A stretch of DNA of 17,572 nucleotides, taken from assembly GCA_049612785.1 (NCBI GenBank), contig JBMZBW010000047.1, positions 1 through 17,572 on the forward strand, in the 5' to 3' direction. Positions 1-7,617 of this stretch are shown here, in pieces. Numbering within the stretch: the stretch's first letter is position 1; the number at the start of each line of letters is the position of its first letter. The notes beneath the pieces are model-generated. The model searched no databases and was not told the origin of the DNA. It was given only the letters and a program-made list of their open reading frames with translations. This DNA is from UBA7985 sp049612785. Its GTDB lineage: Bacteria; Pseudomonadota; Alphaproteobacteria; UBA7985. The translations under genes and the position numbers were made by a program.

Positions 1-341
1 GGAAATAGTCCGTCATGCTGCACTTTAAATTCTATATTTTTACAATCCCGCTCCACTCATACGACTACCTTGATTCGCCAATATATAAAATTGATCGATA
101 CTTTTGTTTCATTTTTGGCAAAGCTAAGATTTGGGAATTTGATCAAGCAGGCGTCTAAGTTCCCCGGATCATTCAAAATGAGGCCCAAGAGCTTTAGGTC
201 TATTTAAAGACGCTTCTTTCTCCACATACATCAAAGAAAACGCCCCACATCCTCCATTCAATTCTTTTCAAACCAGACGCATCCGTGTGTTTTAATGCAG
301 GCAACAGTTACCCCTGTTTCAAACTGAGCAAGAGACCCACC
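1..341. other. Leader region without a recognisable gene
   Basis: This stretch before the desaturase gene is visibly AT-richer than the rest of the window. I find no convincing reading frame, tRNA or strong inverted repeat in it. Reading frames that start inside it are very short or run antisense. It presumably holds the promoter of the gene at 342. The TATA-like string near 90-99 has no well-spaced -35 partner, so I do not call a promoter. Confidence 0.5.
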
Positions 342-1349
342 ATGACTGAGACAGAATTCGGAAACCGGGACAGCAAAGGGCATTACGTGCCCAACAAGCG
401 AGTAGGTTATCCTCCGGTCTTTGTCTGGCCACCAAAGCCGCAAGCTGCCTTCAAATGGATATTCTCTATTCCAGGCTACTTTTTGCCCTGGAACTTATTC
501 TACGTCGTCGTGGGACTCATCGCCTGGTTTTGGATCTCACCGCCGCTTGAAGCCTATGCAGCGCCCACTCCAGCCACTCTGTTGGTGGTCTTTATCCGCA
601 ATAGTGCGCTTGTCGCTCTGTACTTTGGTGCTTTTCACTACCGGCTATATATGCGGCGGTCCCAAGGCGCTGACTTCAAATTCAATCCGCGGTGGCCAGC
701 TACCGACTCAAAAAAGTTCATGTTCGGGAATCAGAACCTCGATAACATTTTTCTGACTTTTGCGAGCGGTGTAACGATCTGGACATTATTTGAGGTCGGG
801 ATCCTATGGTTGGCGGCCAAGGGATATTTGACGGTGATCGATGCTCGCGAAAACCTGCTTTATTTCATAGCCATGATTTTGCTTGTTCATCTTTGGAGAG
901 ACTTACATTTCTACCTCATCCATCGCCTCATCCATTTTAAACCGCTCTATGCCATTGCGCACAAAGTGCACCACAAGAACATCAATCCGGGTCCGTGGTC
1001 CGGATTGGCGATGCATCCTATTGAGCACGTTTTCTACTTTTCCTGCGCGCTGCTGTACCTGCTGTTTCCCTTTCACCCCGCATTCGTCGTGGTCGCGCTC
1101 GTCCACGCAGGTTTAAGTCCAGCGCCCGGTCATGCGGGTTTTGAGCGTGTAAGGGTCGGCAAGGATGGTCGGAGTTATGACGTCGACAGTTACGCCCACT
1201 ACCTGCACCATAAGTATTTCGAGTGTAACTACGCGGACGGCATTCTTCCACTCGACCGCTGGTTCGGAACGCTTCACGATGGTAGCGACGACGCGCACCA
1301 GCGGTTAAGAGACCGTTTGCGGGAAAAAGGGTCAAAGACCAATAAGTAG
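342..1349 (+). CDS. Sterol desaturase / fatty acid hydroxylase family membrane protein
   Basis: The 335-aa product is an integral membrane di-iron enzyme of the fatty acid hydroxylase superfamily (PF04116 type), which uses O2 to hydroxylate or desaturate lipid substrates. It has several hydrophobic segments (about 45-65, 78-98, 135-158, 170-185, 228-258). All three histidine clusters are present: H189-x4-H194, H207-x2-H210-H211 and H286-x2-H289-H290. An additional HPIEH sits at 225-229. The family is seen in the sequence; the substrate (sterol, carotenoid, ornithine lipid or fatty acid) is not determinable. I chose the ATG at 342 because it follows an AGAGA-like purine run. An in-frame GTG at 285 would add 19 residues without hydrophobic or conserved character. 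The gene is alone on the plus strand and converges on htpX with a 13-bp gap. Confidence 0.88.
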   Translation: MTETEFGNRDSKGHYVPNKRVGYPPVFVWPPKPQAAFKWIFSIPGYFLPWNLFYVVVGLIAWFWISPPLEAYAAPTPATLLVVFIRNSALVALYFGAFHYRLYMRRSQGADFKFNPRWPATDSKKFMFGNQNLDNIFLTFASGVTIWTLFEVGILWLAAKGYLTVIDARENLLYFIAMILLVHLWRDLHFYLIHRLIHFKPLYAIAHKVHHKNINPGPWSGLAMHPIEHVFYFSCALLYLLFPFHPAFVVVALVHAGLSPAPGHAGFERVRVGKDGRSYDVDSYAHYLHHKYFECNYADGILPLDRWFGTLHDGSDDAHQRLRDRLREKGSKTNK

Positions 1350-1366
1350 CCCGCCTGAGGAGCTAC
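1346..1366. terminator. Possible bidirectional hairpin between convergent genes
   Basis: An inverted repeat, GTAGC (1346-1350) and GCTAC (1362-1366), with two further C-G pairs across a bulge, overlaps both stop codons of the convergent desaturase and htpX genes. On the plus strand a run of five T follows at 1382-1386, about 15 nt after the stem, which is too far for a classical intrinsic terminator. It is plausible as a weak bidirectional terminator only. Confidence 0.35.
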
Positions 1367-2280
1367 CGTCCCCAAGGCCCCTTTTTGTCTTGCGAGCTCG
1401 ACGACGACACACCCGGAACAGGAGAGCGCACTGCCTTCCCTCCTGTACTGTGTCCGGCCAGTTTTTCCAGCGCTGCGACCCTGTTTGATGTCTTCGGATG
1501 GGTCGCAAAGAGGTTGTCATGCCGGTGTGCGTGGAGGGGATTGATAATGAACATATGGGCTGTCGCCGGGTTGCGTTCAGCCGGATGGTTATCGATGCGC
1601 TGGGCCAATCCTTCGATCCGCTGTAACGCGGACGCAAGCCATAGTGGATTGCCGCAAATCTCCGCACCAATCCGATCCGCTTCATATTCTCGGGTCCGAC
1701 TGATGGCCATCTGCACAAGAGACGCAGCAAGCGGCGCAAGAAGCATAAGCGCCAGAGTTCCTATCAGGCCCATCTGACGATTGCGATTTCCACCAAAAAA
1801 GAGCGCAAAATTGGCCAGCATGGAAATGGCCCCGGCAAAGGTTGCCGTTACTGTCATGATCAGCGTGTCGCGGTTCTTGATATGCGCCAGCTCATGCGCC
1901 ACTACCGCCGCGAGTTCGTTCCTGTTCAGGGCTCGCATCAGGCCCGATGTCACTGCCACCGCTGCGCGTTCGGGACTCCGGCCCGTTGCGAAGGCGTTGG
2001 GTTGATCGGTTTCGATCAGATAAACAGCAGGCGTTGGCATATCGGCTTGCCGCGCAAGTTGCTCAACAATAGCGTGAAGGTCATTTCCTGACGCTGGTAC
2101 CGGCTTGGCACCGTGCATGCCCAAAACCATGCGGTCTGAATTCCACCAAGTGAACAGGTTCATGCCCGCCGCAACAAACAGCGCAATCACAGCACCTGCT
2201 GTACCGGCTAACAAAGCGCCAACGCCCATGAAGAATGCCGTCATCGCGGCCATTAGAAGGGTGGTTCTTAGTAGAGGCAT
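1363..2280 (-). CDS. htpX: Zinc metalloprotease HtpX (M48B family)
   Basis: The 305-aa inner-membrane protease degrades misfolded membrane proteins as part of envelope quality control. Two N-terminal membrane segments (about 5-22 and 24-43) precede the catalytic domain. The zinc-binding HELAH motif is at residues 129-133, and the third ligand lies in the REYEAD motif (E198). Further hydrophobic segments lie near 143-161 and 172-192. The N-terminal layout and the NPLHAHRHDNLFATHP-like region at 247-262 are typical of alphaproteobacterial HtpX. The C-terminal tail (about 278-305) is Ser- and Lys-rich and probably disordered. The start lies 8 bp downstream of the DMT transporter stop, so the two are probably cotranscribed. 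The family assignment is firm; the operon link to the upstream Zur locus is inference. Confidence 0.93.
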   Translation of the reverse strand: MPLLRTTLLMAAMTAFFMGVGALLAGTAGAVIALFVAAGMNLFTWWNSDRMVLGMHGAKPVPASGNDLHAIVEQLARQADMPTPAVYLIETDQPNAFATGRSPERAAVAVTSGLMRALNRNELAAVVAHELAHIKNRDTLIMTVTATFAGAISMLANFALFFGGNRNRQMGLIGTLALMLLAPLAASLVQMAISRTREYEADRIGAEICGNPLWLASALQRIEGLAQRIDNHPAERNPATAHMFIINPLHAHRHDNLFATHPKTSNRVAALEKLAGHSTGGKAVRSPVPGVSSSSSQDKKGPWGR

Positions 2281-2288
2281 GGTTCAGC

Positions 2289-3167
2289 CTAACGATCTGT
2301 CGCGTTTAAGGTCAATTTGCGTTCGCGCATCCAGCTGTAAAGCCCTGCGCCGATCACAATTGTAGAACCGAGTATGACAGGAAGATCCACTGTCTCCCCA
2401 AATACAAGAATGCCGGCCCCTACCCCAAAAACAACACGGACATAACGGAACGGGCTGATCACGGAAACATCGCCCAGGCGCATCGCCGTCGATACGGCAA
2501 GGGTGCCCAGACTGCCCACGACCACCAATCCGACGATGTAACGCATTCCTTCCGCTGTGGGGGCGCGCCAATCACCGCTGAAGATAATCATCGCCATCCC
2601 CATCAGCACGATGGTGAGCGAGCCGTAAAACGAGAGCGCCGCCGTGGAGATTTCGCGGGGCATGATACGGGTTCCAAAATCCCGTATGGCCATCCCCGCA
2701 ACGCCCAATAGGGTAAAGGTAGCGAACAAGTCGAAGCCCGCCATGCCGGGTCGAATGATAATCAACACCCCGATCAGGCCCGCCATGAGCGCCAAAATCC
2801 GACGCCAGCCCACGGGTTCTTTCAGGAAAACGGCTCCCATAATCGTCAGTACCAGTGGCAGCGACTGCATGAGCGCCGTCACCGTCGCCAGCGGTGAAAA
2901 AGCGAGCGCAATGACGATCCCCATAACGCCCACAGCCTCACCAACACAGCGCATAGCCATCGCAAAATGAAGGTATCTTGGATCAAAGAACCGCGAACCC
3001 GAGCGCAGCATGAGCACGGCAAAAAACAAAGCCATACCGCCACCGAGCATCATGGAAACCAGGCCAATGGACATGGTCTGAGAAGAAAGCTTCATGAACA
3101 TGTCGGCAAGCATGAAAAGAAAGCTGCCGAGAACCATCAGCAGGATCGCACGCAAGATGTCAGGCAT
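2289..3167 (-). CDS. DMT superfamily (EamA domain) transporter
   Basis: The 292-aa protein has about ten hydrophobic segments arranged as two EamA repeats (roughly 5-140 and 150-282), the usual size and layout of drug/metabolite transporters. The first repeat ends with the familiar pattern of a helix, 'LKEP', a Trp-Arg-Arg turn, a helix and 'RPG' at about 115-140. The second repeat shows the matching 'FGETVDLPVILG' at about 257-268. Such proteins move small metabolites across the inner membrane; the substrate cannot be told. The ATG at 3167 has no good Shine-Dalgarno sequence, but the N-terminus is the normal family length. It sits 65 bp after the DUF3299 gene and 8 bp before htpX on the same strand. 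Confidence 0.87.
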   Translation of the reverse strand: MPDILRAILLMVLGSFLFMLADMFMKLSSQTMSIGLVSMMLGGGMALFFAVLMLRSGSRFFDPRYLHFAMAMRCVGEAVGVMGIVIALAFSPLATVTALMQSLPLVLTIMGAVFLKEPVGWRRILALMAGLIGVLIIIRPGMAGFDLFATFTLLGVAGMAIRDFGTRIMPREISTAALSFYGSLTIVLMGMAMIIFSGDWRAPTAEGMRYIVGLVVVGSLGTLAVSTAMRLGDVSVISPFRYVRVVFGVGAGILVFGETVDLPVILGSTIVIGAGLYSWMRERKLTLNATDR

Positions 3168-3232
3168 CTGGTTTCAACTTTCGGAGGCTTTTAATGACCA
3201 AGCTTAACTGAGGATCGCTCTTCTGTCCGTCA

Positions 3233-3823
3233 TTAAAGCAAAGGGCTTTCGTGCGCACCTTCAGCCTTCTCGAAGGTTGTCTCAGAACCGTCCTTGCGAT
3301 CCTTGAAAGGGGCAAGCCGTTCCAAGGTCATCACGTAACCCGCCTCTGCCAGATCAGTCGTGTCATTGGCAACGCTCATCATTCCTGTGGCGGTCACGGG
3401 CTGCCAGTTATGATACAGCTTTGCGCCATCTTCTGCGTAGATAGAGATCACCTGATTGGGTGGTGGCGCCGGTGTATGGATGCAGGCACCTTGATAGGCA
3501 ACAAGCAGGAAATGATGCGTCGTATCTCGCATTGCATCCAGCGGAACCATGAAGCCCGATATAGCCATTCGTTGACCATCTAGCTCACCAACCGTACTCG
3601 TTTCGGCGGTTAGTCGCGCATTTGCATCTTCGGGAAACGCCTGCAAGACCTCATAGGCGGCAAAAGCCTCCTCGGGCAGCAGGACATTCCAAGACAGTTC
3701 CAATTCAACCGCCTGTTCAGCTTGTATCCTGGGCAAAACGACCTTGCGAAACACAAACATCCCGGCAACGCATGCAGTTAGAAGCACGACGAGCGCAATC
3801 AGCGCTCCTCTGAGAATTTGCAT
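3233..3823 (-). CDS. DUF3299 family membrane-anchored periplasmic protein of the Zur locus
   Basis: The 196-aa protein has an N-terminal hydrophobic segment (about 6-26) acting as signal or anchor, then a periplasmic domain. Residues 80-130 carry the conserved DUF3299 core: 'GQRMAISGFMVPL', an HH pair at 103-104, and C114-x-H116 followed by TPAPPPNQ. His and Cys residues here are candidate metal ligands. LTAC at 15-18 fits a lipobox, but hydrophobic sequence continues past it, so a transmembrane anchor is as likely as a lipoprotein. A strong purine-rich ribosome site (GGGGAGG and AAGGGG) precedes the ATG. It is the fifth gene of the minus-strand run, 22 bp after the ABC permease. Its biochemical role is unknown; participation in zinc uptake is inferred from context. 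Confidence 0.82.
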   Translation of the reverse strand: MQILRGALIALVVLLTACVAGMFVFRKVVLPRIQAEQAVELELSWNVLLPEEAFAAYEVLQAFPEDANARLTAETSTVGELDGQRMAISGFMVPLDAMRDTTHHFLLVAYQGACIHTPAPPPNQVISIYAEDGAKLYHNWQPVTATGMMSVANDTTDLAEAGYVMTLERLAPFKDRKDGSETTFEKAEGAHESPLL

Positions 3824-3845
3824 CTTCCCCTTACCTCCCCGCGCG

Positions 3846-5126
3846 CTAGAACCTTGAGCGCATGCCGTCTTGAAGTGATGACCTATAAGCCAGCATCGCC
3901 GGCACTAACCCGGTAACAACGCTCACGCTCACAAAGGCGATTAACGCCTGTATCTGACTTGGCAGTAACATGATTGCATTCAAGTCCAACTTCAAGAAGG
4001 CCCCCAGCACCTGACTGGCAATCCAGGTGCCACCAAGGGTGAGTATAACGCCGCACGCGGCGGCGGCAGCGCTGATGAAGGCTGCTTCGACCACCAGCAA
4101 CCCGGCAATGGTGAGGGGTTGAGCACCCATGGCGCGATAGATTGCAATTTCACGTCGGCGGAGATCGAGCGTAGCCACAAGCAGAGTCATCTGACCGGCG
4201 AGTGCAACAACGACGATCAGAACGGAAAAAATGAGCAGCGCATTCTCCGCTGAACTCACCAGCAACCAAAGCTGAGACAAAGTGATGCCCGGCAAAACGC
4301 CCGTGAGGGGTTCGGCCCGGTCTCGATCTTCTATGTCTTCTACAAACTGGAATATTCGACGCTTTGATTTCAAGCCGACGTAGACGGCGGTAAGCAACGA
4401 GGGTTCAAAGGTTGGGCCGGAAAGGTCGATGGTCGTTCTGTCAGTAACGTCTGCATGTCGCTCGATTGTGGCGCCAGGGACTGAACCGTTCCACCCTTCG
4501 TGGATCGCTTCAAACGCACGAATATGGATGAGCAGGCTGTAATCCACGGGCGTACCCGTTGGTTGCAAAATCCCTGTCACGATAAACGGTTGTGTCTTGT
4601 GGCTGTCATCACCAGCAGATGCGAGCCCGTGCTGCACCGCCAGTGGAGCGCCCATCGTGTATTTGAGATTTCGGGCAACTTCGGAACCCAGAACGACCCC
4701 AAATCCGTTGAGAAGTGCTTCGTTCTTTTCCCGAAACGCCAGCAACCGGCCCCGTCCAATCCTGACATGATCGAAGTAATCAGATGTCGTGGCGATCACA
4801 CGGTAACCTCTGTGACTGTCGCCCAGGCTGATCGGCACCGCCCATTCGACGCGCTCGTCCTTTTCCACGTCGAGGAAACTGTCCCACCGCATGGATGGCG
4901 ACGCGTCACCGATTTGGAAGACCGTATAGAGCAACAAACCCAAATCACTGCCGCGGGCACCAACAAGCACATCGACACCACTGACGGTGCCATCAAAACT
5001 ATCCCGCGCCGATATTCGCAGCCGCTCGATGGTCAGGAACAGCGAAACCGACAGCGCGAGGGTCACGATGGTCAGGGCGAGACTCAGTTTCCGGGACAAC
5101 ATCGAGCGCAGGGTCAGACCAAGCAT
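3846..5126 (-). CDS. FtsX/MacB-like ABC transporter permease of the Zur locus
   Basis: The 426-aa permease has the type VII (MacB/LolC/FtsX) layout. It has one N-terminal membrane helix (about 13-33), a large periplasmic domain of some 240 residues, then three C-terminal helices (about 288-312, 338-365 and 385-408). The 'RRREIAIYRAMGAQ' segment after the second helix (about 323-336) is the cytoplasmic FtsX-family coupling signature. Proteins of this type usually do mechanotransmission or lipoprotein and peptide handling rather than classical solute import. That makes the link with a zinc-regulated operon interesting. The start ATG overlaps the ATPase stop by one base (TGATG), indicating translational coupling. 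The family is clear; function in zinc acquisition is inferred from neighbours. Confidence 0.88.
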   Translation of the reverse strand: MLGLTLRSMLSRKLSLALTIVTLALSVSLFLTIERLRISARDSFDGTVSGVDVLVGARGSDLGLLLYTVFQIGDASPSMRWDSFLDVEKDERVEWAVPISLGDSHRGYRVIATTSDYFDHVRIGRGRLLAFREKNEALLNGFGVVLGSEVARNLKYTMGAPLAVQHGLASAGDDSHKTQPFIVTGILQPTGTPVDYSLLIHIRAFEAIHEGWNGSVPGATIERHADVTDRTTIDLSGPTFEPSLLTAVYVGLKSKRRIFQFVEDIEDRDRAEPLTGVLPGITLSQLWLLVSSAENALLIFSVLIVVVALAGQMTLLVATLDLRRREIAIYRAMGAQPLTIAGLLVVEAAFISAAAAACGVILTLGGTWIASQVLGAFLKLDLNAIMLLPSQIQALIAFVSVSVVTGLVPAMLAYRSSLQDGMRSRF

Positions 5127-5806
5127 CAGATCTGCCCTCCTTCCAACTCGATAAGCCGGTCGAAGTCTTCGACCAACCTGGGATCGTGGGTTACGAATAG
5201 CAGGGCCGAACCCGATGCTCGGCGCGCATCCTGTAGCAGCTGCATAAATCGCTTTTGGTTGCCTTCATCCAAAGCGGAGGTCGGTTCATCTGCAATAATG
5301 AGGGGAGGATTTCCAAGCATTGCGCGGGCCGCGGCAACGCGCTGTCTCTGTCCAACGGAAAGAGAGCTCGCAGGACGCTGTAAAATACCATCGGCATGGA
5401 GATCCATTGCTTCCAGCAATCTGGTAATCTCGGAGGTGAGCGACGTGTGGGATATACGCTGGCGTCTCACCTTGCTGAACTGCACCCCCAAGGCAACATT
5501 CTGCCGCACCGTTGCGAAGGGCAGCAAGTTATGCTCCTGAAAGATTAAGCCGATATTGTCGCCGCGAAGTCGGTCGAACGCGCGAAGGCTCAACTGTCCA
5601 GCATCATGGTCAAAGACTTCCAAACGACCGGCAGAGGGGCGCAAGACGCCACCAATCAAATCCAGCAAGGTGGACTTTCCAGACCCCGATGGCCCCAGAA
5701 TGGCGACGGCTTCACCAGCCGAAATAGCAAACTCTGGCAGGCTGAGTTCAAAACCGTCAGGCCGACGAAAGTTTAAATCTGTGGCGCGGATCAGAATTTC
5801 GGTCAT
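5126..5806 (-). CDS. ABC transporter ATP-binding protein of the Zur locus
   Basis: The 226-aa ATPase is the LolD/MacB-type partner of the downstream permease. All nucleotide-binding motifs are intact: Walker A GPSGSGKST at 38-46, Q-loop Q90, signature LSVGQRQRVA at 149-158, Walker B LIIADEP at 169-175 with catalytic E174, D-loop SALD, and H-loop H207. I chose the ATG at 5806, which overlaps the DUF1007 stop as ATGA. A GTG at 5815 would add only three residues. The gene is coupled to the permease by a one-base overlap, so ATPase and permease form one complex at the inner membrane. Its membership in a Zur-regulated zinc system follows from the operon and is not visible in the ATPase itself. Confidence 0.93.
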   Translation of the reverse strand: MTEILIRATDLNFRRPDGFELSLPEFAISAGEAVAILGPSGSGKSTLLDLIGGVLRPSAGRLEVFDHDAGQLSLRAFDRLRGDNIGLIFQEHNLLPFATVRQNVALGVQFSKVRRQRISHTSLTSEITRLLEAMDLHADGILQRPASSLSVGQRQRVAAARAMLGNPPLIIADEPTSALDEGNQKRFMQLLQDARRASGSALLFVTHDPRLVEDFDRLIELEGGQI

Positions 5807-6474
5807 TGCGGGCACGCGATCACAACACGCTCGGCAAAGTGCTGACCAAGACCATCTTCAGGACTCTCATCTCGGTCCAGTTCAGCGGCATAGATGAGCA
5901 AATCTTCTGAGGGCTCTGGTTCAATGACGGTTGCCTCGCAACCCCGTGGCGCTCCGCGCAGTCTTGGTCTGAAACCGTCAGCGTGCAGAATTTCGATGTA
6001 ATAGGTTGGGTCAAACACCCGGTACTCAAACTGTCCCGCCGTCAGATCAATCGGCTCTTTAAGATCAATCCGGAATGTCAGTTCCATCTGATCCCGGTTT
6101 TTGATCTGAGTTGAAACAAAGGTACCAACCAGATCCGATATCTCTTCGCCCCGGTAACGCCATTCATTGAGTAGGTTATGTTTATTGAGGTTTGATACCA
6201 TCTCCGCACCCAAGTTTTGGGCTTGCTCACGGACGATGCTGCGCTTGGGTCGCTCAGCATTGAGTTCCTCAATGACGTAGGCACTGAAGAACGGATCAAA
6301 TAGCCAAGATTGCTCCAGTGCGATGAGGCGTTTTTCACCGTCAAACTTGAAATCAACCCGCAAGTCGATCCATTCGTGCGGATGCGCTGAAGCGGCGGTT
6401 GCAAGCGTGAGAAAGAGCGCTACCGCCGGAAACCTTAAACCGATGGAACGGAGGGCAACCCCAATACCAAGCAC
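5803..6474 (-). CDS. DUF1007 family secreted protein of the Zur locus
   Basis: The 223-aa protein has a clear Sec signal peptide ending in ...TAASA at residue 30. The mature protein therefore probably starts with His-Pro-His-Glu-Trp (31-35), the conserved DUF1007 (PF06226) opening. The rest is a soluble periplasmic domain with a Cys pair (C178 in 'RGCEA' and C221 near the end) that could form a disulfide. The GTG at 6474 is favoured because AAGGGG lies eight bases upstream. It is the second gene of the run, 26 bp after the ZrgA-like gene, and overlaps the ATPase start by four bases. DUF1007 genes recur near zinc-uptake genes. A metal-binding or metal-transfer role is inference, not demonstrated by the sequence. 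Confidence 0.85.
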   Translation of the reverse strand: MLGIGVALRSIGLRFPAVALFLTLATAASAHPHEWIDLRVDFKFDGEKRLIALEQSWLFDPFFSAYVIEELNAERPKRSIVREQAQNLGAEMVSNLNKHNLLNEWRYRGEEISDLVGTFVSTQIKNRDQMELTFRIDLKEPIDLTAGQFEYRVFDPTYYIEILHADGFRPRLRGAPRGCEATVIEPEPSEDLLIYAAELDRDESPEDGLGQHFAERVVIACPQ

Positions 6475-6500
6475 TCGAATTGCCCCTTTACTTCCATTGA

Positions 6501-7010
6501 TTAGAGCTTGAGCATGGTTTCGCCCGGCTCAACATGTCCACCCTTTTGTCCCGTTGGAGTCACGACTTCAACCTCCATTTCCTCGAGATCCGGGAATTGA
6601 TCGAAGACAGTAGCCTGCAAACTGGTCAAATTTCCGGCATCAGAACAGGAAAGCTCGTATTCAGCGTGGAAGGCGATGTGCTCAACCTCGCCATCATGTT
6701 CCTCGGCTTCAAAGTCGACGTGAACATCGGAAACGGTACACCCTGCGGCCTCAGGCAAAACAACCACGCTGGCCATGTCCGCCAGCAACTCGATCTTTGC
6801 GTCGATTGCTGCCTGCTCTTCGTCTGTTTTTGGTAGGTACTCGAATCCGACGATATCAATCGCAGGAGCTTCGAAGCTGATCAGTGCGCCAGCATCATCA
6901 ATGACAATCTCCATGACTGCTTCGCCGTGGACGTGCGCTTCCTCTGCCATGGCAGAAAAAGAAAAGCCGATGAGGGATACTGCTGAGAGTTTAAGGGCTC
7001 GCAAAAACAT
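6501..7010 (-). CDS. zrgA: ZrgA-like (DUF2796) periplasmic zinc-binding protein
   Basis: The 169-aa protein starts at the ATG at 7010, which gives a good signal peptide (1-22, cleavage after AMA) and a mature N-terminus EEAHVHGEA. The His-x-His-Gly motif at 26-29, the GFEYLPKTDEE segment (55-65) and the Cys pair C91/C122 fit DUF2796, the ZrgA family. In-frame upstream codons (to 7112) run through the Zur box and are not coding. Vibrio ZrgA has a His/Asp-rich loop; here only a short acidic 'EEHDGEVEH' (103-111) occupies that region, with H115 and H159 as other candidates. It is first in the minus-strand run, directly downstream of the Zur box, and is therefore the best-supported Zur target. 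Confidence 0.85.
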   Translation of the reverse strand: MFLRALKLSAVSLIGFSFSAMAEEAHVHGEAVMEIVIDDAGALISFEAPAIDIVGFEYLPKTDEEQAAIDAKIELLADMASVVVLPEAAGCTVSDVHVDFEAEEHDGEVEHIAFHAEYELSCSDAGNLTSLQATVFDQFPDLEEMEVEVVTPTGQKGGHVEPGETMLKL

Positions 7011-7029
7011 GCTAATCTCGCTGCTTGTG

Positions 7030-7044
7030 ATGTTATAACATAAC
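7030..7044. promoter_or_regulatory. Zur box (zinc uptake regulator operator)
   Basis: A perfect 12-bp palindrome, ATGTTATAACAT (7030-7041), is nested in the 13-mer GTTATAACATAAC (7032-7044), which has the GTTAT-n3-ATAAC symmetry of alphaproteobacterial Zur sites. It lies in the 79-bp gap between the divergent zrgA-like gene and zur, 20 bp from the former start and about 46 bp from the latter. It overlaps a TATAAC-like -10 element on the minus strand. One site could repress both directions, giving autoregulated zur. The match to the consensus is by recall of the family motif. Confidence 0.85.
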
Positions 7045-7089
7045 GATAAACACAAAGCCCACTTGGAAATCAAGAGTCCACACCAAGAA

Positions 7090-7617
7090 ATGAGTACAGA
7101 AAAAGAATCCATGAAGCCTGCTGCCGGGTCGTCCGAACAGCGTGGAGATCAAATCTTTCAGCCCCACGATCACGCCATGTGCATTGCGCAAACGGTTGCG
7201 GCTGCAGAGGAGAGATGCCACCTCGAGCGCTCACGCCTTACGGAAACACGGCGGAAAGTTCTGGATCTGTTGCTGGAGGAGCATCGGCCTTTGGGTGCCT
7301 ATGCAATTTTGGAGCATTTGCGGAGCAGCGGGCAAAAGGCTCAACCACCTGTTGCTTATCGAGCCCTGGATTTCCTGATCGAGAACGGTCTCGCACACCG
7401 CATCGAAAGCCGGAACGCTTACGTTGCCTGCTCAGATCCGACCGGATGCAGCGCGCCATCATTTTTTATCTGTCAGCAGTGCGATCGTGTGGCGGAAACG
7501 CACTCTCCGGAAGCGCTATCACCGCTTCAATCTGTCGCTGAAGAAATGGGCTTTATTGTCGAGTCAGAACTCAGGGAAGCGAGTGGCACTTGCCCAACGT
7601 GCCACCAGGCTCCCTAA
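7090..7617 (+). CDS. zur: Fur-family zinc uptake repressor Zur
   Basis: The 175-aa regulator binds DNA as a dimer when zinc-loaded and represses zinc uptake genes. The winged-helix domain spans about 47-110, with the 'LTETRRKVLDLLLEE' helix (50-64) and recognition region 'PPVAYRALDFLIENGLAH' (86-103). The structural zinc site is formed by C128-x2-C131 and C168-x2-C171, the typical Zur arrangement, followed by a short tail ending at 175. H26/H28 and C31 in the N-terminal extension are extra potential ligands. The start is uncertain: TTG at 7063, ATG at 7090 or ATG at 7111 are in frame and none has a good Shine-Dalgarno sequence. I chose 7090. It is divergent from the putative zinc-uptake operon and separated by a Zur box. 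Confidence 0.92.
   Translation: MSTEKESMKPAAGSSEQRGDQIFQPHDHAMCIAQTVAAAEERCHLERSRLTETRRKVLDLLLEEHRPLGAYAILEHLRSSGQKAQPPVAYRALDFLIENGLAHRIESRNAYVACSDPTGCSAPSFFICQQCDRVAETHSPEALSPLQSVAEEMGFIVESELREASGTCPTCHQAP

Noticed and set aside
80..110. Promoter call at the AT-rich string before the desaturase gene
   Set aside because: A TATA-like string is present but no -35 element lies at 16-18 bp, and it is over 230 bp from the start codon.
4500..5540. Plus-strand open frame of 346 codons
   Set aside because: It lies wholly antisense to the ABC permease and ATPase, has no domain character, is rich in Arg, His, Gln and Ser, and no ribosome site precedes it. It is a shadow of high-GC coding on the other strand.
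6501..7112. Longer start for the ZrgA-like gene at 7112
   Set aside because: The extra 34 residues would read through the Zur box and hide the signal peptide. The ATG at 7010 gives a proper signal sequence.
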